This document shows, one piece after another, positions 15,938-25,195 of a DNA stretch of 64,000 nucleotides (its first letter is position 1; each line of letters begins with the position of its first letter). The notes beneath the pieces are model-generated. The model was not told the origin of the DNA and did not search any database. It worked only from the letters and a program-made list of their open reading frames with translations. Where the stretch lies: positions 53,851-117,850 of the forward strand of contig CAYHCE010000004.1 in NCBI GenBank assembly GCA_964355015.1. The letters run 5' to 3'. Made by a program: the position numbers and the translations under genes. This DNA is from CAYHCE01 sp964355015 (GTDB lineage Bacteria > Cyanobacteriota > Cyanobacteriia > PCC-6307 > Cyanobiaceae).

Positions 15938-17227
15938 TCAGGCCGGCAGAGCCACGCGGCTGGGACCGTAGAGCGGATGGCGTTCGCAGAGAGCGGCCAC
16001 CCGCTCCAGGCAACGCCGTTCGATCGTGTCGTCCCCGGGGTTGAGCAGCCGGTCGGCGATCACGTCGGCCACCTCCTCGAAGGCGATGGCGTCGAAGCCC
16101 CTGGTGGTGAGGGCGGCGCTGCCCACCCGCAGGCCACTGGTGACGAACGGGGATTCCGGATCGAACGGCACCGTGTTCTTGTTGGCGGTGATGTGAACCT
16201 TGCTCACCAGCAGGTCGGCCGCCTTGCCGGTGAGGCCGATCGAGCGCAGGTCCAGCAGAACCAGGTGGTTGTCGGTGCCACCGCTCACCACATCGATGCC
16301 CCTCTCCTGGAGGCGCCGCGCCAGGGCCTGGGCGTTGACCACCACCTGCTGGCTGTAGGCCCGGAAGGAGGGCTGCAGCGCCTCACCGAAGGCGACGGCC
16401 TTGGCCGCCACCACATGCTCCAGCGGCCCGCCCTGGCTGCCGGGGAAGACGGCCTTGTCGAACTGTTTGCCGAAGTCGGCGTCGCCGCAGAGGATCAGCC
16501 CGCCGCGGGGCCCCCGCAGGGTCTTGTGGGTGGTGGTGGTGACGACATGGCAATGGGGCAGGGGGCTGGGATGCACGCCTGCAGCCACCAGGCCGGCGAT
16601 GTGGGCCATGTCCGCCAGCAGGAAGGCGCCCACCTCATCGGCGATGGCGCGGAAGGCGGCGAAGTCGATCGTGCGGGGGTAGGCCGAGTAGCCGCAGATG
16701 ATCAGCTTCGGCCGGTGCTCCAGGGCCAGCTGGCGGATCACCTCGAAGTCGAGCTGCTCGGTGTCGGGAGAAACGCCGTAGTGCACAGCCTTGAACCACT
16801 TGCCCGACACGTTCACCGGCGAACCGTGCGTGAGGTGGCCGCCATGGGAGAGGTCCATGCCCAGGATCGTGTCGCCGGGCTGCAGCAGGGCCAGGAACAC
16901 CGCGAAATTGGCCTGGGCGCCGCTGTGGGGCTGCACGTTGGCCCAGGCCGCTCCGAACAGCTGCTTCGCCCGCTCGATCGCCAGCTCCTCGATGGCGTCC
17001 ACGTGCTCGCAGCCGCCGTAGTAGCGCTTGTGGGGCAGGCCCTCGGCGTACTTGTTGGTGAGCACCGAGCCCTGGGCCTCCATCACGGCACGGGAGGCGA
17101 AGTTCTCGCTGGCGATCAGCTCCAGGTGGGTCTGCTGTCGCTCGAGCTCCTTGCCGATCAGGGCGGCGATGGCGGGATCACCGGCCGCCAGGGAGCGGTT
17201 CAGAGCCGTACTGGAGAGATCCACCAT
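15938..17227 (-). CDS. glyA: Serine hydroxymethyltransferase
   Basis: PLP enzyme that converts serine and tetrahydrofolate to glycine and methylene-tetrahydrofolate, and also serves photorespiratory glycine metabolism. The 429-residue length is typical. Motifs are LELIASENFASRAVMEAQGS, YYGGCEHVD, and the PLP-lysine loop TTTTHKTLRGPRGG. It is the first gene on the minus strand downstream of tRNA-Arg and its terminator, and is followed by a 107-base gap before the lipid-carrier transferase gene. Confidence 0.97.
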   Translation of the reverse strand: MVDLSSTALNRSLAAGDPAIAALIGKELERQQTHLELIASENFASRAVMEAQGSVLTNKYAEGLPHKRYYGGCEHVDAIEELAIERAKQLFGAAWANVQPHSGAQANFAVFLALLQPGDTILGMDLSHGGHLTHGSPVNVSGKWFKAVHYGVSPDTEQLDFEVIRQLALEHRPKLIICGYSAYPRTIDFAAFRAIADEVGAFLLADMAHIAGLVAAGVHPSPLPHCHVVTTTTHKTLRGPRGGLILCGDADFGKQFDKAVFPGSQGGPLEHVVAAKAVAFGEALQPSFRAYSQQVVVNAQALARRLQERGIDVVSGGTDNHLVLLDLRSIGLTGKAADLLVSKVHITANKNTVPFDPESPFVTSGLRVGSAALTTRGFDAIAFEEVADVIADRLLNPGDDTIERRCLERVAALCERHPLYGPSRVALPA

Positions 17228-17279
17228 GGCGTCGCGTCAGGCCGGGGTGAAACCATCGTAAGAAACGACGCCGGCCATG

Positions 17280-17302
17280 AAAAAACCGTCCCTGAGGGAC
17301 GG
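17280..17302 (-). terminator. Terminator of tRNA-Arg
   Basis: On the minus strand the stem CCGTCCC / GGGACGG (7 bp, 3-base loop) is followed by six Ts. It starts 8 bases after the tRNA 3' end, so it is a standard Rho-independent terminator for the tRNA. Confidence 0.85.
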
Positions 17303-17310
17303 TTGGGAAG

Positions 17311-17384
17311 CGCGCCTGGAGAGATTCGAACTCCCGACCCTCTGATCCGTAGTCAGATGCTCTAATCCGCTGAGCTACAAGCGC
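17311..17384 (-). tRNA. tRNA-Arg (anticodon ACG)
   Basis: A 74-nt cloverleaf on the minus strand. The acceptor stem GCGCTTG pairs with CAGGCGC (two G-U pairs). The D stem GCTC/GAGC, anticodon stem TCTGA/TCAGA with loop CTACGGA (anticodon ACG), and T stem GGGAG/CTCTC with loop TTCGAAT are all intact. The discriminator base is G and CCA is not encoded. The A34 is expected to be edited to inosine to read CGN arginine codons. Confidence 0.95.
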
Positions 17385-17484
17385 GTATGACGACATTCTC
17401 ACCGCACGGGGGGGCCATCCGTCAACTGGCGCCGGTGCACAATCGGCCCAGCCGCCCCGGAAGGCGCTTCGCCTCCACTCCCCC

Positions 17485-17736
17485 ATGCCGATCCGCTGGT
17501 ACGGCCCCGCCGACCCCGCCGACCCCACTTACCGCCATTTCGATCGGGTCGTGAACCTCTGCCTGCACGGCGGTGTCTACGCCGCCGTGAACAGTGGTCT
17601 CTGGTTCGTGCAGCGGCTGCGCCATCCCTGGAGCCATCTGGGCTGGGTCAGCCTGGCCTGGGCTGCCGGTCTGCTGGCCCATCTCTTCATCGTGTTGCGG
17701 CTACGACCGAAGTCCCCGGGCCGTGCAGCATCGTGA
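17485..17736 (+). CDS. 2TM-domain small membrane protein
   Basis: An 83-residue protein with two hydrophobic helices (roughly NLCLHGGVYAAVNSGLWFV and LGWVSLAWAAGLLAHLFIVL) joined by a short loop containing W-S-H-L. The F-x-x-H-x-x-V-x-x-x-L pattern before the first helix fits the 2TM domain family. Function is unknown. Its 3' end overlaps the next gene if the GTG start of that gene is used, which suggests a two-gene unit. Confidence 0.65.
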   Translation: MPIRWYGPADPADPTYRHFDRVVNLCLHGGVYAAVNSGLWFVQRLRHPWSHLGWVSLAWAAGLLAHLFIVLRLRPKSPGRAAS

Positions 17737-18052
17737 GGGTCAACGCTTCGACCTTCCCCCCTTGACCCTGTCGGCGAGTGAACTCGAGGAGCTGAGGCTG
17801 GCTCTGGCCGACCGGCTCTACATCCAGGTGGCGGGCTGGCACCTGTACCTGGGCGACGCCGGGCTGGCCGAAAGCCTGGCGATCGAATGCGCCGCGCGGC
17901 TCGACCAGGGGGCGGGCGTCTGCGCCCGTCAGGCGCTGGAAGCGGTGCAGGTGCCGATCGGGGGCGGTTCGGGCCGGCTGCCTCTGGCCCGCCTGATCCC
18001 ACCGGGCCAGCTGCGGGACCTGGAGGACATCCTCGAACCCCTCGCTCGCTGA
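17723..18052 (+). CDS. DUF3181 family protein
   Basis: Small soluble cyanobacterial protein of unknown function. Its core, LADRLYIQVAGWHLYLGDAG followed by LAIECAARLDQGA, and the C-terminal LARLIPPGQLRDLEDILEPL, is the conserved DUF3181 pattern. The GTG at 17723 gives 109 residues and overlaps the preceding gene by 14 bases. A TTG at 17762 would give a 96-residue protein starting nearer the conserved block. The frame is open further upstream but that part is the shadow of the 2TM gene. Confidence 0.75.
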   Translation: MQHREGQRFDLPPLTLSASELEELRLALADRLYIQVAGWHLYLGDAGLAESLAIECAARLDQGAGVCARQALEAVQVPIGGGSGRLPLARLIPPGQLRDLEDILEPLAR

Positions 18053-18120
18053 AGAAGCGCGACAGTGCCGGCTCTGCCTGGGACCTGCGGATAAGGTTTC
18101 ACACCCGCTGCAGGCGCTGG

Positions 18121-18387
18121 ATGCTGCTCATCGAGGTCACCAACGCCCGCGATGTGGTCCGCCAGCGCATCGGCCGCCTGGGCGGGCGTCTGATCGGCAA
18201 GGTGGTGGATGCCGAGGCTCAGGTGGAGAAAGCCTTGATCCAGGAACTGGAAACCGCCTTCCGCGAGTTCGGCATCGAGGCGCGGATCTTCTCCGTCGAC
18301 GGCCCCCAGATGCTCGGTCGCAGCCACATCGAGATCCCTGTGCAGGTGCGCGAGGAACGGCGGGTGCAGCTCAGGGACGCCGACTGA
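18121..18387 (+). CDS. Conserved hypothetical protein
   Basis: An 88-residue soluble protein that I do not recognise. An ATG start gives MLLIEVTNARDVVRQRIG, and the protein is charged, with a helical middle (AQVEKALIQELETAFREFGI) and beta-like ends (RIFSVDGPQ, HIEIPVQVREERRVQL). No signal peptide or membrane helix is seen. Codon use is like its neighbours. It is 68 bases downstream of the DUF3181 gene and its 3' end overlaps murJ on the opposite strand by 17 bases. Confidence 0.6.
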   Translation: MLLIEVTNARDVVRQRIGRLGGRLIGKVVDAEAQVEKALIQELETAFREFGIEARIFSVDGPQMLGRSHIEIPVQVREERRVQLRDAD

Positions 18388-20005
18388 ACCGCTGGCCCAG
18401 CTGCCGGCCCAGATCCACGGCCTCCGGCACCCCGGCCCAGCTGGCCAGCAGCCCATAGACCACCAGGCCGAGGCCGGCGCAGAGTCCGCACTGCAGAACC
18501 TGGCCCACCAGCTGGCCGGGCCAGCCCACCCCGATCGAGAGCAGCCAGGCGGCCACCCCCCCTACGGCCGCGGCCAGCAGCAGCAGCAGGCTGTCGCGCC
18601 CCCACTCGCGCAGGGGCAGCCGGCCGAGGCGACGCTGCAGGGCCAGCAGCAGGCCGGCGCAGGTGAGCACATTCACCGCCACCGTGGCCATCACCAGGCC
18701 GGGGGCGCCGAAGTTGAACGCCTGCAGCTGCAGCCCCCAGGGGGTGGGCCCCCCGACGAACAACCAGCAGAAGATCACATTGAAGCCAATCCCAGCCAGG
18801 GAGAAGCGGAACGGCGTGGTGCCATCGCCCAGCGCATAGAAGACCCGCACGATCACGTCACGACCGAGGTAGGCGGGCATGCCCACCCCGTAGGCGATCA
18901 GCAGCCTGGTCACCAGCTGGGCCGCACCCGCGTCGAAGGCTCCCCGCTTGTAGATCAGGGCCACGATCGGGCCGGCCAACCCCACCATCAGGGCCCCCAG
19001 CGGCAGCATGCTGGCGTTCGAGAGCATCAACCCCTGGCGGATGCGCCCCACCAGGGCCGGCCGGTCGGCTGGGGCCGTGAGCCGGGACAGCACCGGCAGC
19101 AGGGGCACCAGCAACGCGTTCGAGATCAGGCCCAGCGGTGTCTGGACCAGAAGGTTGGCGTAGCCCAGACCGGCCGCCGCACCCACCATCCCCGAGGCGA
19201 AGAACAGGCTGGTGAACACGTTGATCTGCAGCATCCCCGAGGAGAGGGTGGCCGGCCCCATCACCTGCAGCACCTCGCGCACGCCGGGATGCTGCCAGTC
19301 CCAGACGAGCTGGAAACGGTGCAGCCCCTGCTTCGCCAGGGCCGGCAACTGGATCAGCCACTGCAGCACCGCCCCGAGCGTGGTGGTGCCCGCCAACACA
19401 ACCCCGCCCAGCACCGCCGTGGCCGGCAGGCTGATCTCCGGGCCCAGCTGCCACCAGAGCAGGCCGATGCCGCCGATCATCGCCACGCTCGAGACCAGCG
19501 GGCTCACCGAGGGCAGCCAGAAGACATCGGCGGCGTTGAGGGCCCCGAAGCCCAGACCGATCAGCCCGGCGAACAGGGCCATCGGCGCCATCCATCGCAG
19601 CTGCAGCACGGCGATCGCATGCCGCTCACCCCCCAGCCCCGGCCCCACCAGGGTGATCAGCGGATCGGCAGCCACCACCAGCAGCACGGTCACGGCGAGC
19701 AGACCCACCCCCACCAGGGTGTTGATCGCCGCCAGCACGTGGGCCCCCTCCTGCCTGGGGCGACGGGCCAGCACGCTCACCATGGCGCTGTGGAACGGGC
19801 CGTTGATCCCCCCCAGCAGGATCAGCAGGAAGCCGGGCAGGACATAGGCGTAGTTGTAGGCGTCGTAGGCGGCTCCGACGCCGAAGGCGGCGGCGATCAC
19901 CAGCTGGCGCAGCAGACCGGCCACCTTGCTCAGGGCGGTGGCCAGGGCCACGATCAGGGCGATGCGCCGCAGGGATTTCGCCATCCAGTCAGGCCGAGGC
20001 CGCAT
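18371..20005 (-). CDS. murJ: Lipid II flippase MurJ
   Basis: Polytopic MOP-superfamily flippase (544 aa, about 14 helices) that moves the peptidoglycan precursor lipid II across the plasma membrane. The N-terminus SLRRIALIVALATALSKVAG followed by LLRQLVIAAAFGVGAAYDAY is the MurJ/MviN signature. The conserved Arg-rich central cavity region around the helix with GAINGPFHSA is also recognisable in the form GGINGPFHSA. It is divergent from sfsA. Confidence 0.95.
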   Translation of the reverse strand: MRPRPDWMAKSLRRIALIVALATALSKVAGLLRQLVIAAAFGVGAAYDAYNYAYVLPGFLLILLGGINGPFHSAMVSVLARRPRQEGAHVLAAINTLVGVGLLAVTVLLVVAADPLITLVGPGLGGERHAIAVLQLRWMAPMALFAGLIGLGFGALNAADVFWLPSVSPLVSSVAMIGGIGLLWWQLGPEISLPATAVLGGVVLAGTTTLGAVLQWLIQLPALAKQGLHRFQLVWDWQHPGVREVLQVMGPATLSSGMLQINVFTSLFFASGMVGAAAGLGYANLLVQTPLGLISNALLVPLLPVLSRLTAPADRPALVGRIRQGLMLSNASMLPLGALMVGLAGPIVALIYKRGAFDAGAAQLVTRLLIAYGVGMPAYLGRDVIVRVFYALGDGTTPFRFSLAGIGFNVIFCWLFVGGPTPWGLQLQAFNFGAPGLVMATVAVNVLTCAGLLLALQRRLGRLPLREWGRDSLLLLLAAAVGGVAAWLLSIGVGWPGQLVGQVLQCGLCAGLGLVVYGLLASWAGVPEAVDLGRQLGQRFSRRP

Positions 20006-20089
20006 TCACCGGGGGGATTCTCCTCCCTGCCGCCCGCGGCTCCGGGCTGGCCTCTGGCCCCATACTCCGGCGGCCGCGTGAGCCTCGCC

Positions 20090-20926
20090 ATGGCCGGTCG
20101 TTCCTGCCTCAGCCCAGCCCCCGGGGCTTCCGTCGTCCCTCCCGTGGCGATCCTGCGGCTGGAGGGCCTGGTGGAGGGGGTGCTGCGCAGGCGCTACAAG
20201 CGCTTTCTCGCCGACGTGGAGCTGGCGGATGGCCAGGTGGTGATCGCCCATTGCCCCAACACCGGCCCGATGACCGGGGTGCTCCATCCGGGCGGCAGGG
20301 TGCGGCTGCGCCACGACCCCAGGCCGGAGCGGAAGCTGGCCTGGACGTGGGAGCAGGCCCTGGTGGAGGGAGCCGACGGCGAACCGTGCTGGGTGGGAGT
20401 GAACACGGCCCTGCCGAACCGGCTGGTGCGGGCCACGATCGAAGCCGGCTGCCTGGAGCCCTGGCTCGGACCGATCGCGGCGATCCGGGCGGAGGTGCCC
20501 TACGGCGCCGGGCGGCGCAGCCGCATCGACCTGCTGCTGAGCCCCGCGACCGCGGCCGTCGACCAGCGTCCGATCTATGTGGAGGTGAAGAACACCACCT
20601 GGAGCGATGGGGATCTGGCCCTCTTCCCCGACACCGTGACCGAACGGGGCCAGAAGCATCTGGAGGAACTGATGGCGGTGCTGCCCGCGGCCCGGAGCGT
20701 GCTGCTGCCCTGCCTGAGCCGGAGCGATGTGGTGCGCTTCGCGCCCGGCGACGCGGCGGATCCCCGCTACGGGGCTCTGTTCCGCCAGGCACTGGTGGCC
20801 GGGGTCGAAGTCCTGCCCTGCCGCTACAGCTTCAGCGGCGACGCCGTGACCTGGCTCGGGGTGGCCAGGGTCGAAACGGGAGGCAAGAACAATGACTTCC
20901 AAATCCACAAATCGGCGATTCCGTAG
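20090..20926 (+). CDS. sfsA: SfsA family DNA/RNA nuclease-like protein
   Basis: The 278-residue protein carries the SfsA signatures: RRYKRFLADVELADGQVVIA, CPNTGPMTG, GVNTALPNRLV, and the PD-(D/E)xK-like core SRIDLLL...YVEVKNTTW. SfsA was named as a sugar-fermentation stimulation protein, and the fold suggests nucleic-acid binding or cleavage; the true role is unsettled. The ATG at 20090 is the likely start; a GTG 12 bases upstream is possible. The frame is open far upstream, but that stretch is antisense to murJ. Confidence 0.92.
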   Translation: MAGRSCLSPAPGASVVPPVAILRLEGLVEGVLRRRYKRFLADVELADGQVVIAHCPNTGPMTGVLHPGGRVRLRHDPRPERKLAWTWEQALVEGADGEPCWVGVNTALPNRLVRATIEAGCLEPWLGPIAAIRAEVPYGAGRRSRIDLLLSPATAAVDQRPIYVEVKNTTWSDGDLALFPDTVTERGQKHLEELMAVLPAARSVLLPCLSRSDVVRFAPGDAADPRYGALFRQALVAGVEVLPCRYSFSGDAVTWLGVARVETGGKNNDFQIHKSAIP

Positions 20927-20936
20927 CGGATGTGAC
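20923..20936 (+). promoter_or_regulatory. Possible NtcA-binding site upstream of amt
   Basis: GTAGCGGATGTGAC fits the relaxed NtcA core GT-N10-AC and is one base off GTA-N8-TAC. It overlaps the sfsA stop codon, 54 bases before the longest amt start. No clear -10 box at the usual spacing is seen, so this is tentative. Confidence 0.25.
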
Positions 20937-20989
20937 CGGCGAAGGACGTATCGCCATGGTCTTTTGCACACGAAGGAGCGCTCACGAGC

Positions 20990-22492
<1,503 letters not shown>

Positions 22493-22529
22493 GCCCGCTG
22501 CCGCCCCGGGGGATCACTCCCCTGCCTGT

Positions 22530-22557
22530 CCCCCGGCTCCCGCCGGGGGCTTTTTTT
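22530..22557 (+). terminator. Rho-independent terminator of amt
   Basis: Stem CCCCCGGC / GCCGGGGG with a 4-base loop, followed by C and seven Ts, 37 bases after the amt stop codon. Confidence 0.92.
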
Positions 22558-22611
22558 CGCCAACACCACGGCCGCCCCCCATAGAGTCGGCGGCAGCACT
22601 GCGGCGACGCC

Positions 22612-23808
22612 ATGGACACCCGCGCCTTCAAACGTTCGCTGCACCACTCCGAGCGCTACAACCGCCGCGGCTTCGGCCGGGCCGAGGAAGTGGCCGGCAG
22701 CCTGGAGCAGGCCTACCAGAGCGAGCTGATCGCCGCCATCCGCGAGAACGGCTACGAGCTGCGCCACGGCCGGCTCACGGTGCGGCTGGCCGAGGCGTTC
22801 GGCTTCTGCTGGGGCGTGGAGCGGGCCGTGGCGATGGCCTATGAGACACGCCGCCATTACCCAACCGAACAGATCTGGATCACCAACGAGATCATTCACA
22901 ACCCCTCGGTCAACGCCCACCTGCGCGACATGAACGTGCAGTTCATCCAGGTGGAGGAGGGGGTGAAGGACTTCTCCGAGGTGGGCACCGGCGACGTGGT
23001 GATCCTGCCGGCCTTCGGAGCCACGGTCCAGGAGATGCAGCTGCTCAACGAGCGGGGCTGCCACATCGTGGACACCACCTGCCCCTGGGTCTCCAAGGTG
23101 TGGAACACCGTGGAGAAGCACAAGAAGCATGCCTTCTCCTCGATCATCCACGGCAAGGTGAAGCACGAGGAAACCCTCGCCACCAGCTCCTTCGCCGGCA
23201 CCTACCTGGTGGTGCTCGATCTTGCCGAGGCCCAGATGGTCTGCGACTACATCCTGGGCCGTGGCGACAGGCAGGCCTTCATGGACCGCTTCGCCAGGGC
23301 CTGCTCCCCCGGCTTCGACCCCGACTGCGACCTGGCCCGCGTCGGCGTGGCGAACCAGACCACCATGCTAAAGAGTGAGACCGAGGAGATCGGCCGGATG
23401 TTCGAGCGCACGATGCTGGCGCGCTACGGCCCTGCCGAGCTCAGCGAGCACTTCCTGGCCTTCAACACCATCTGCGATGCCACCCAGGAGCGGCAGGACG
23501 CCATGTTCTCCCTGGTGGACGAACCGCTCGAGCTGATGGTGGTGATCGGCGGCTACAACTCCTCCAACACCACCCACCTGCAGGAGATCGCCATCAGCCG
23601 CGGCATCCGCTCCTTCCACATCGACACCCCCGAACGAATCGGTCCCGGCAACCGGATCGAGCACATGCCCCTCGGCGGTGAGATGGAGGTGGTGGCGCCC
23701 TTCCTGCCGGCCGGCCCGCTGCGGGTGGGGATCACCTCCGGGGCCTCCACTCCCGATCGGGTGGTGGAGGACGTGATCCGCCATCTGATGGAGCTCTGTG
23801 ACGGCTGA
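22612..23808 (+). CDS. ispH: 4-hydroxy-3-methylbut-2-enyl diphosphate reductase
   Basis: Last enzyme of the MEP isoprenoid pathway, a [4Fe-4S] reductase that makes IPP and DMAPP and so feeds carotenoids, phytol, quinones and polyprenyl carriers. At 398 residues it is the long cyanobacterial/plant type. Cluster cysteines are in GFCWGVERA, the VDTTCPWVSKVW motif and NTICDATQERQD. Histidines for substrate binding appear in IIHNPSVNAHL and IIHGKVKHEE. The product supplies the lipid carriers used by the surface-glycan genes in this window. Confidence 0.97.
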   Translation: MDTRAFKRSLHHSERYNRRGFGRAEEVAGSLEQAYQSELIAAIRENGYELRHGRLTVRLAEAFGFCWGVERAVAMAYETRRHYPTEQIWITNEIIHNPSVNAHLRDMNVQFIQVEEGVKDFSEVGTGDVVILPAFGATVQEMQLLNERGCHIVDTTCPWVSKVWNTVEKHKKHAFSSIIHGKVKHEETLATSSFAGTYLVVLDLAEAQMVCDYILGRGDRQAFMDRFARACSPGFDPDCDLARVGVANQTTMLKSETEEIGRMFERTMLARYGPAELSEHFLAFNTICDATQERQDAMFSLVDEPLELMVVIGGYNSSNTTHLQEIAISRGIRSFHIDTPERIGPGNRIEHMPLGGEMEVVAPFLPAGPLRVGITSGASTPDRVVEDVIRHLMELCDG

Positions 23809-23928
23809 GTCGGCGGCCAGGGCGCTGTCACAACCACTGCGACCGCCGTCACCACTCCCCGTTACATTGATTCATACGCCCCCGGAGCCACCAGGCTCCC
23901 TGTCGGGCATCGAGAAGATCGGAGACTT

Positions 23929-24624
23929 TTGACCAGCGCCCTGTCCCGCTCCACCGCTCCCGCCGTGGCCTTCGCCCGGGGCCCGGAATCCGGCACTTGC
24001 GCCGCCGGCGGCGGCGTCAGTGCCGGCGCGACATCGCTGCGGAACGGCGGCGATCAAAGGGTGCGCTGCTACAGCAGCCACTTCGCCGATGTGATGGAGA
24101 TGCGGGCCGAGCGTCGGGTGGTGGGCCACTACCTCGACCACCACGAAGGCTGGTTCCGACGCTGCGCAGCGCCAATGAAGGTGCTTCGCCTCGGCCCCAA
24201 CGGTTACGGGCTCACGCTGGGCCGGTTCGGCAACTTCGGCTTCGAGGTGGAGCCCACGATCGGCCTGGAACTGCTGCCCGAGAGCGAGGGGGTCTACCGG
24301 ATCATCACGGTGCCGCTGGCAGGGAGCGACGCCGCTCTGCAGGAGATCTATGACGTCGAGTTCAACGCCGCCCTGCGCCTCGAGGATCTCGCCCACGCCG
24401 GCAGTTCCTTGACCCAGGTGTGCTGGGAGCTGGATCTGAGCGTCTGGATCCGGTTACCTGCCGTGATCGGGCTGCTGCCGGAGAAACTGGTCCAGTCCAG
24501 CGGCGATCACCTCCTGCGCCAGATCGTGCGCCAGATCTCACGCAAGCTGACCTGGAAAGTGCAGGAAGACTTTCACGCCACTCACTCGTTGCCCTGCCCT
24601 CCCCGGCGTCACGCGCCGTTCTGA
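23929..24624 (+). CDS. DUF1997 family protein
   Basis: A 231-residue soluble protein of a family common in cyanobacteria and plastids, with unknown function. The conserved stretch runs from VVGHYLDHHEGWFRR through KVLRLGPNGYGLTLGRFGNF and VEPTIGLELLPE to the C-terminal LPEKLVQSSGDHLLRQIVRQ. The TTG start at 23929 is uncertain; the first 40 residues are low-complexity and could be untranslated. A small hairpin GGAGCC-ACCA-GGCTCC lies at 23884-23899 in the presumed leader. Confidence 0.7.
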   Translation: MTSALSRSTAPAVAFARGPESGTCAAGGGVSAGATSLRNGGDQRVRCYSSHFADVMEMRAERRVVGHYLDHHEGWFRRCAAPMKVLRLGPNGYGLTLGRFGNFGFEVEPTIGLELLPESEGVYRIITVPLAGSDAALQEIYDVEFNAALRLEDLAHAGSSLTQVCWELDLSVWIRLPAVIGLLPEKLVQSSGDHLLRQIVRQISRKLTWKVQEDFHATHSLPCPPRRHAPF

Positions 24625-24659
24625 GGCGGGCCTGATGGGCCTGAACACCGACCCCCGAC

Positions 24660-25118
24660 TCAGCGGCTGGTCCAGATCTTGTTGGCGATCTGCATGCCGC
24701 TCACGGCCTGCCAGAGGAACAGGGTCATCAGGGTCATGTTGAGCCCCACATGGACCTTGCGGGCGATCAGGTTGCCCTGCTGCATCAGCGGGGAGAGTGC
24801 CGCGGCCAGCGCGATCAGGCTCACCATCGCGATGCCGACCAGCAGATGAGGGCTCACGAACAGCTTGCCGTTGTTCAGATAGGTGACCGCCATCCCGCCG
24901 AAGGCGCCCAGCACCATCAGCACCAGAACGAGGCTGCCGATCTGGAAGTGGCGCTGGCCGTACTTGCCCTTGATCAGCTGCTTGCGCTGTTCGGCATCGG
25001 CCGTACGGGTCCTCTTGGCCTTGATGCCCAGGAAGAGGGCATAGCCGGAGAGGGCCAGCAACCCCCACATCAGCAGGGGATGCAGGAAGTTGAGGTTGAA
25101 GGCGAGGGCGTCCGGCAT
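24660..25118 (-). CDS. DUF4079 family membrane protein
   Basis: A 152-residue protein with four hydrophobic helices: FLHPLLMWGLLALSGYALFL, IGSLVLVLMVLGAFGG, LVGIAMVSLIALAAALS and HVGLNMTLMTLFLWQ. The conserved His residues in NFLHP, QRHFQIG, SPHLLVG and KVHVGLN are placed like the heme-ligand histidines of cytochrome b561-type bundles. A membrane electron-transfer role is therefore possible but not shown. Conserved in cyanobacteria. It is convergent with the DUF1997 gene. Confidence 0.78.
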   Translation of the reverse strand: MPDALAFNLNFLHPLLMWGLLALSGYALFLGIKAKRTRTADAEQRKQLIKGKYGQRHFQIGSLVLVLMVLGAFGGMAVTYLNNGKLFVSPHLLVGIAMVSLIALAAALSPLMQQGNLIARKVHVGLNMTLMTLFLWQAVSGMQIANKIWTSR

Positions 25119-25195
25119 CGGGGCGGGAGGAGACGATGGCAGTGAAACTACAACTGCCGGCGGCTTCCTAGGAGTTGAGGGCCTCGCTGAAGGCG

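Noticed and set aside
23884..23899. GGAGCC-ACCA-GGCTCC hairpin between ispH and the DUF1997 gene
   Set aside because: Short stem, no T-run and no match to a known riboswitch; noted in the DUF1997 entry only.
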